Source of the DNA: a virus
Strand: one strand, 5' to 3'
Length of the DNA: 56,841 nucleotides
IMG/VR virus record: IMGVR_UViG_3300009130_000039
Span: 1-56,841 of that record
Positions 31,201-40,200 of this stretch are shown here, piece by piece. Below the pieces are notes generated by a model that was given only the letters and a program-made list of their open reading frames with translations, was not told the DNA's origin and ran no database searches. A program made the position numbers and the translations under genes. Numbering within the stretch: position 1 is the stretch's first letter; each line of letters starts with the position of its first letter.

Positions 31201-34200
31201 CCACGACGAGTACGGCGTAAGGAAGCCAAAAAGACAAATCAAACTAGATGATGGCCTGTCGATCCAAGACGCACTTGAGGCTTTTTTGACGGAGGGGCAC
31301 TCCCCGGGTTACGAGCCCCTTTTTGATGCCATTGACGCTCACCATGACACTTGGTCGCGATCCTCCGATGGAGAAGCTGAATTAAAGCGTCTGATAGACG
31401 ATGCTGTAAGGGTCATTGCCAGTAAAATCATGGAGAACTTTAGCCCTGACCTAACAGGCAACTCCAAGATTGATTCGGATGTGTTCTGGAACCGGATCGA
31501 GGACTTGTTTAATCGTCAGCCGAACAAGTCATTTACGGACGGAAAGCCCGACGTATTTACGGGTATGCCGAGATTGAGCCAGCTATTGTTCCACAAATAC
31601 CTACAAACACCACAAGCCCGCGAGGAAAGCCAAGATGAGCAAGCAAGGACTGACGACAGAGGACGTTCAGCAGATCAAGAGGGACGCCGCGAGCCTGACT
31701 CCGAGCAAGACTCCGCTGACGGAACAGATGGTGAGGTACTGGCAGGAGAACAACAGGGAGATGCACAGCGAACTGAGCCAGAAGGGAGTCCTGTGGGAGT
31801 TCGCGAGACGCCTACAGGAACAACACGACAAGGAAGTAGCGAGACTGATGCGGACGGAGAATCTGGGACAGAGCGAGGCGGAACTGATAGCGAAAGACTT
31901 GTTGGCGATGGTTCCAGAACAGCCAGAGGACGAGATGGAGTAGGGGAATCTACGCGACCGAACTATCACCTTATCCGAGACAAGTGGGGAGCCATTACTG
32001 GTGGTGGTCTGAAAGCGAGGTTCGCAAGAAACCAACGAGCCATTGAGCTTGCCATCGAGCTTACCGAAAGCGGAGTTCCGCCAACCACAGAGCAGCAAGA
32101 CGAACTGGCTGCGTACACCGGCTGGGGTGCCTTTGGTCAGGCTTTGTTTGACGGCGAGTGGGGAACGCCCAAGCCGCAGGACGGATGGGAAGAAGAAGAT
32201 GATTGGCTGCGAGAGCATCTTGGGAAAGACGCATGGCTTCAAATGCAGAAATCAATCGTCAATGCGCACTACACCTCCCCTCAGTTAGTGTCTGCAATCT
32301 GGGGTGCTGTGCGCCGCTTGGGATTCAACGGTGGTCGCGTCCTTGAGCCGAGTGTTGGCAGCGGCAACTTTTTTGGGGTGATGCCCCGCGACTTAATGGG
32401 AGCGAGTCACCTTACTGGCGTTGAGCAAGACGAGACAACCGCAAAGATCGCAAGCCTCCTTTACCCACAGGCCAATATCCGCCACAAGGGTTACGAGGAC
32501 GTTGAGACTGCCGATGAGTTTTACGATCTTGTGATAAGTAATGTTCCATTCGGTCAAGAAAAGCCTGCACAGGTGAGGTACAAGCAGGATCACTTGGTAC
32601 ACAACTTCTTCTTCCGCAGAGCCCTTGACCATGTAAAGCCCGGTGGTCTTGTCGTGTTCATCACAGGAAAAGGCACATCGGACGGCAAGACACTTGCAAA
32701 GTACCTGCGACAACAAGTAAGTGAAGAAGCAAGCGTTCTCGGTGCAGTAAGGTTGCCGAGCGGGTTCTTTCAGGAGTACAGCAAGACCAATGTGGTCACT
32801 GACTTGATTGTAATTCGCAAGAATCGCAAGGACGGAAAGAATGCCAATGCAGGAATAACGTGGTGGAGCGAGGAAGGCGAAGGAAATGTCGTCCCATACA
32901 AAACACCAAGCGGAGAAACAGTAACGCTGAACAAACACTTCATTGACAATCCGCAGGATGTGCTAGGGACAATCAATTACGGTAGTGGGACGACATCTAA
33001 ACACCCAGGCTTGATAATTGAGCCATACTCCGAAGAACAGACCGAGTCGCTACTGACCCAGTGGATTCAGCGTCTACCAGAAAACAGCTTTAACACTGAT
33101 CGAGACGACTGGCAGGGAGTTGAGCGACCAGCCGAGGGAGGCAGGCGACAGAGAACTATACTTGCAGACAACAAGTCTACTGGTCAGTGGAGGGTCTATA
33201 AAAAGAAAGGCAAAAAGAGCGTACTCGATGGCGAGGGGCGTCCGGTTTACGAGACGATTGAGTTTGACGGTCCCCAAGTAAGCGTCGTGGATGGTGAAAG
33301 CATCGTCCCGCTACAGGCAAAGATGATAAAGATGGGAGTCACGGGGTGGGCAAAGGCAAACGTAAAAAACCCAAGCACTCTCAAGAAAAAGGCAGACGCA
33401 ATACTTGCGCTGGCTGAGGTTCGCGACGCATACGAAACTCTGCTTTACGTCCAAAGAACATCCAAGTCCAAGAAAGAGATCAAAAAGGCAAGGGCAAAGC
33501 TGAATGAGAAATACGATGATTTCGTGAAGAAGCATGGCGAGATCGCAGAATCAGAGGCGTTGCAAGTGTTCAAAAGAGCGCAAGACCCGATGTATGCCTC
33601 GCTGTCTGTCCTTGCACGAAAGAACCACAAGACCGGAGAGTATGAGAAGGCTACTGTTTTTAGAGAAAACACAGTTGTTGCCGAAATTGCCGAAATTAAA
33701 AACGCGAGTCTTGGCGATGCTTTTGCTGCCGAACGCAACCGGTCCCGCATTATCGACTACAAGCGGATAGCGAAATCAGCCAACCTCAAGACAAAGGAAG
33801 CTATCGACCAGTTAGTTGACGCCGGATATATCTACAAGACGGAAACCGGAACATACGAGCCTGCTGACATTTACTTGTCGGGAAATGTACGAAAAAAACA
33901 ACGAGCGTTAGAGGCTGCAATTGACGAGGGGATGAGCGGTCTTGAAAAGACCCTTGAGGCTATCAAGAAGATTGTTCCCGAGATGATTCCTTACCAGCAC
34001 ATCGAGACGCACATGGGGGCGCGTTTCATCCCAGCCTCGGTTTACGCAGACTTCCTCGCGGAAAAACTGAACATCAGCCCCAGCAGAGTCGGTGTTAGGC
34101 TACACCAAGGGAAATGGGCTGTAAGCCTGACTCCCGAGATCAACAGAAGCGACGAGGCTTTGCAATGGGGATTGTCTGATGCGGTAATCAGAAACGGAGA

Positions 34201-37200
34201 GCGAGTTCCGAAGTATCCATTTAGCTCGCTGGTTCGCCAAGCTCTCAACAACGGGTCCATCAAGATCATGTTCCCACGCGATCCTGAAACTGGGATACAG
34301 GAGGTGGACGAGACTGCGACAAGATCAGCAAACGAAGCCCTAATGATTCTGAAAGATGATTTTGAGAACTGGATTTGGAGCGATCCTGCTCGCGCAGCAG
34401 AGGTACAGTCAATCTACAACGAGGAATACAACTCGTTCGTCACTCCCGATTTCAAGGATGTTCCTCTGAGTTTTGTGGGGATCGTCACGGAGAGGAACGG
34501 TATTCCGTTTTCGCTCCGCAAGCACCAAAGACGCGCTGTGTGGCGAGCAATAATCGGCGGAAAAGGAATCTTCGCCCATGAAGTCGGGACCGGCAAGACA
34601 TTGACGATGGGTGCCTTGGCGATGGAGTCTCGTCGATTTGGCTACGCGAAAAAACCAATGCTGCTTGCCCACAATGCCAACGCCGCTGCAGTAGCAAAAG
34701 AAATCCAAGAGGCTTACCCGTCCGCAAGGATCTTGTTCGTCGATAACGTAAGCGCAGAAGGCAAGGAGCAAGCATTAGCGATGATGGCTGCGGAGGACTG
34801 GGATCTGGTTGTCGTCCCGCACAGCCTGACAAGTAGATTCTTGCTCACAGAGGAAACGATAACGAACCTCATAAGGCACGACCTTGACTCCCTCGCCGCC
34901 GCAGCCCAGGAAGCGTATGACGATGACCAATCAGCCTTCAAGGGCAGCTTCCCTGCCGATCTCGATAACGTAACCGAAGCCCAACTTCAAAGGCTGGGAT
35001 CAAGGACAGCAAAAGAGCTTGTTCTTGAGCGAAATAAGCTGGTCAACGAAATAAAGAAAGCAGCAAAACTATCAAGGGACAATACCCTGTTCTTTGAGGA
35101 CATGGGGGTTGACATGATAATGGTGGACGAGGTCCACGAATACAAAAAAATCCCACTCGCTACATCACAGTCAATAAAAGGACTCAACACCAAGGGGTCA
35201 AAGAGAGGGATCGTCCTCAAATTGCTCACAGACCATGTGAGGAAAACAAACAACGGGCGAGGGATTTACACGTTCAGCGGGACACCCATGACAAACACGC
35301 TAAACGAAATCTACAACCAGATGCGATTTGTCATGGCAGAGGAAATGGAGGCAGCAAAAATCAGGGAATGGGATGCGTGGTTTAATGTCTTTGCGAAATC
35401 GTCGATTGAGCCAGAGTTCACAAGCGGAGGAACGATGGCACCGATGGACAGGTTACGGGAGTTTCAAAATCTGCCTGAGTTGCGACAGATGGTCGGTCAG
35501 TATCTTGACATCGTTTTTGCAAGCGATATGGAAGAATTTGTGCCTCGCAAAGAGAGGGAAGGGAGAGTCCCAGACGGAGAAGAACCAAAAGGTGTTCCCT
35601 TTAATCAAACGATCAACGTCACTTCGTTCCCAAATAAATTTCAGAAGGCATACAGTGAAGCCCTTGTATATCGCTACCTGCATTTCAGCGAGTCAAGTGG
35701 TCGGGAGAAACGGGAACTGGCGAAGATGACGGGAACTCCATACAGCCCGTTAGTCATAGAGACTGAGGGGGTAAAGATGTCGCTTGATCCAAGGCTGACC
35801 GACTTGGCATTTAATCCAGAGTTTACTTTTGACGACATTCCCGACATTGACCCGCTCGATCCAGAACTAAAGGTCAACAAGATGATAGCAGAGGCAATGC
35901 CTCTGTACCGGGAGAACGCGAAGTCAACTCAAATGGTGTTCATGGAGACGGGGCATGGTTCCGAGCCAGAGAGGTCCACGGGCGAGAAGGATAGCAAAGG
36001 CAATGTGATTACGGAGAAAGTCGCTGCGTTTAATCTTGCAGAAGAAATCAAGCGAAGGCTGATGGATGAAGGTGTCCCAGAGAACGAGATAGCATTGTTC
36101 TCGGGCATGTCAGCCGCGAAAAGGACGATTGCTGCAGAGAAGATGCGGAGGGGCGAGATACGGTTTGCGATCGGATCGACGCAGACGATGGGTGTCGGGG
36201 TTAATGCACAGGACGAAATGATAGCCATACATCATCTGGACTGTCCGTGGATGCCTGGGTGGTTAGAGCAGAGGAATGGCAGGGGCAGGCGGCAAGGCAA
36301 TCGCTACAACACGATCAAGCAGTTCAGGTATGTCTGCGAGAACGATCAGGACGCAAGGCGTTGGCAAATTGCGCTCACGAAGGACACATTTATACGGCGG
36401 TTTATGAAGGGTGAGTTTGTCGGTCGCTCGATGGATATGTCTGACGTTGAAGTGGGTGATGCGAGTGATTTTCAAAAAACGCTATCGGTCGCCGCAGGCG
36501 ACCCGAGAATCCTGCTCAGGTCCAAGCTGGAAGGCGAGGTGGCCCGACTGACGAGTAACGCTGCGTCTTTTGCTGCCAACGTACAAGCACAGGTAAACAA
36601 CGCAGAGCGAAAGACACGGTCCATTGCTTTCAAGGAGCAGCAAAACGGCGCGTTTTCTGCAATGCACCGAACGGCATCCGAGGCAAAGCCTGAGAGCCGG
36701 GAGGATGATGTTGCCACGCTCGTATTTCCTGACGGTACAGAAAAGGAGAGCAAAGGATACGGGAGTGGGATGGACGCGAACGTTCTCGCAATCACCCGAG
36801 ACTTGACAGACCTATCCAGAGAGTACAGGAGGACTGCATTTCGCTCATCCGAAGCTGGGTTGAAGGCTGTTGGAAAGTGGCGAGGACTGACGATCTTTTA
36901 CAAGGTTCCGCTTGGGGGAATCATGCCAGATTCAGCAGAACTATTTATCGGGATGGATTCAGCAGAGCCGAACGAAATGCTGTGCAGGCCAATCAGACCC
37001 TCGCTGCCGTCAATGGAATCGCAAGTCAGACAGATTCCTTCTGTGATACAGAAAAACAAAGCCAGCATCGGACTAGACAGAGCAGCCATTGATCGCAGCA
37101 AAGATGCAATGAAGGTGGCGTACCCAAAGCAAGACAAGCTCGACGCGGCAATGCGATCACTGGATGAAGTCAGAAAGGAAATACGAGACAATCCCGACAT

Positions 37201-40200
37201 CAGCCCTCCTTGGTTCCGCATGGGCGCGCCGGTTGGGACCGAAGTTTTCTACGAAGGAAAAGAGTACACGGTACAAAACCATCGCATGATCGACACAGTG
37301 ATAGCAGTAGACGAACACGAAAAAACAGTGACGCTTCCTGCGAAAGACCTTCTCGACGCCGCTGACGGATACGTTTATCCAGAATTGCAGCCAGGGTACG
37401 ACGGTCCCATTGATGTCGAGGTTAAGGTGCTGAAACAGTTGACTCGCAAATCGTACAGAAGCGGAGAAGCGATCACTGTCGATCTTGGCGCGTACTCTGA
37501 CAGCTATTCCGAGGCAGACTTAGCGGCAATCGGAGTCAACCCTTCTTCAATAATGACACACAAGGTAGAGGGGATAGTGGCAAGAGTCGTCCATGAAGGC
37601 GAGGAAGGGTTTGAAGTAAAGTTCAACGACCGAACAAGCAAAACACTGACACCCGATGGGGTTGCGGTGTATGGAAACACGATCACACTAAGCATCCGAC
37701 CACAGCAAGACAATAGCTACGGAGCCCAGTCTATCAATCCGACTGAAAACCCAGTCCTACGGACAATGCTCGACCTCTATGACACTGGAACGTCGGCAGC
37801 GGTGCCGCTTGCGGCGAGTCCTAGAAGGAGCAGCCCACAGAAACCACCAACGCAGGTCACAAGAGCGAGAGATTTGCCCGCCAGTACGCCATTTGATGAG
37901 CGGCTTGAGCATTTGATTGCAACCGCAACCGAAGCTACTGCGCAAGAATGGGATTCCGTCAATCCAATAGATCAGCACAATTGGATCGACGATCAGCTAG
38001 GAGGTCAGTTGTATGAGTACATTAAGCCAGCAGCACCGGGAGAGCCTGCGAGCGCGGAACCAATTAGCAGACCTCAAGATGAAGTAAGTGACGTAATTGA
38101 GCGAGTAGAGGACAGGATGGGGTCTTTGCTTGGTCGGGGGCGATCCAGAGATTCAGAGTCATCAAGGATGGGATTCGTCAAGCGTCCAGTCAAAAGCAGA
38201 GGCAGGGGCGGAAGCAAGCGTCGAGAAGTTGATGTGCGGAGGAATAAGACGATCGGACTGGAAGCTGGTGCTAAAAATCCGTTGTCTGCTCACGAAATCA
38301 TTAAACGTGTGGCCTTAATCTTTGACCTTCCGATTAGGCGCGGGCAGATCAGGACAGGCGTAATGGGGCTTTATCGCTTCCTGAGCCACCTGAACGCTGG
38401 TGCGTATGCCCCGCAAGTTGCTCGACTTGCCAGGGCTGATGGAAACAACCTCGCAGTCCTCATCCATGAAGTTGCTCATCACGTTGACGAAATCACAAAA
38501 ACCAGTGCGAGCGGGTTTCCAAAGAGCATAGAGAGCAGGTTGCTCGATTTTGACTACGACCAATCCCGAACCGATGGGCCAAGAGTCGAGGAAGGCTGGG
38601 CAGAGTTCATTCGTGGCTGGGGGACGCTGAGTAGAAAGCAGAGGAAGAAGATAAGCGGCTTCAATGAGGTCCAGCAATGGTTTGAGACAACGTGGGCAAA
38701 CGCACACCCCAGCGAGTACGCAAAACTCAAAGAAGTGCGAGCAATGATAAAGCGATACAGCGACCAATCTGTGTTTAAGCGGTTGCAGTCGTCGATACGC
38801 AGAGCGTCCGACGATACTCTGATGGCGAGAACTGCGAGAGTCGCAAGGGACTTGGCAAGCAAGACAGGCAGAGAGTATCAGTACGATCGCCTACTCAGAA
38901 ACAAGGGGCTACGCGCGTACATGGCTGCAAAGGATCGCTACTATGCGCTGAAAGAAATGGAAAAGTATGTCAAGAGATTCAGGCACGAAGAAAATCGTCG
39001 CCTCAGAAGGGAAGGGAAACCCGAGCTGCCAAACTACTACTCTCATGCGGAGAGTGCGTATGAATATGCAACTGCAACTCACAACACAGCAGTCACAAAT
39101 GCCGAACACGCTATGACGCATGGGGTGTTTCTGGTTTCTCCCCAACCAGGCGCGGCTCGGCCCGTCATCAAGGACACCTCAATAGACGAGGCGATGTCTG
39201 AAATCAGGAATGAGGCTGATCTGGAAGCAGCGGAAGTGTATATGGTGGCTCATCATATCGTGAATATGGACCAGAAGAAGCAGGACGAGGGAGTGCATGA
39301 TTACGTTTGGCCTATCGAGGTCAGCGAGGCAAAGAGGCTCGTTCGCGAGGTGGAAGCTGACAGCGACAAGTTCCAGAGGTACGAGAAATTAAGACAGGCT
39401 GCAAACCGGTTCAATAACGGATTGCTCGCAATGCTGCACGACGCTGGTGCAATCAGTCAATTGGATTATGAGAGGATGCTGAAAGCCTACAGCGTTGACG
39501 AAAAATCTCTCGATGGATCTCTTTACGTTCCGATGATGCGCGTGACCGAAAAGGTGAAAACTAGACTGGGTGGCTCGGGGCACCTTGATCTAGGCAAGGC
39601 AGTGAAGCGTCGAGGGCGAAAAGGCAGCGATCTACAGGTCATTTCACCAATGCAGTCGTTGCAGGACCGCGCTATTACTTTTTATCGCGTTGCACAGAGC
39701 GTCCAACTGCAGAAGCTCTTGTACGCGGAGTCGCAGCAAGCACCGGGGATGGCTAAGTTTGTCGAGAGGATTGATCCATCTCTTGCTGCGAGAAATATCC
39801 CCATTAGGGACATTTTGAAAAGTTTAGTTGAGGAAGGGATCGTTGACGAAGATTTTGCGACTCAGATCGAGATTGCAGATGTGCTGCGATCGGAGATGAA
39901 GATACATGGCTTGAAGAAATACAAGGGTGCTATCGGGCAGGACGCTGAAGAAGAACTCATGGACTTGGCTGGATACAAGCCGGGGACGTACAAAAACAAG
40001 CACGTCAAGAAGGTTGTCGAGGGGTTACCGTCTGCGATGAGCGTCATCACCCTGTGGAGAGCAGACTACGACACTCCAACTCGTTTCAATAAGAACATCA
40101 AACACTTTGTTCACGACGGCGAGGACATCCTTGTTGAAATATCAGATGAACTGGTGGAGGCGTTGAGCGGCAATCTCGACCTGATGAGCAACCCTGTGGT

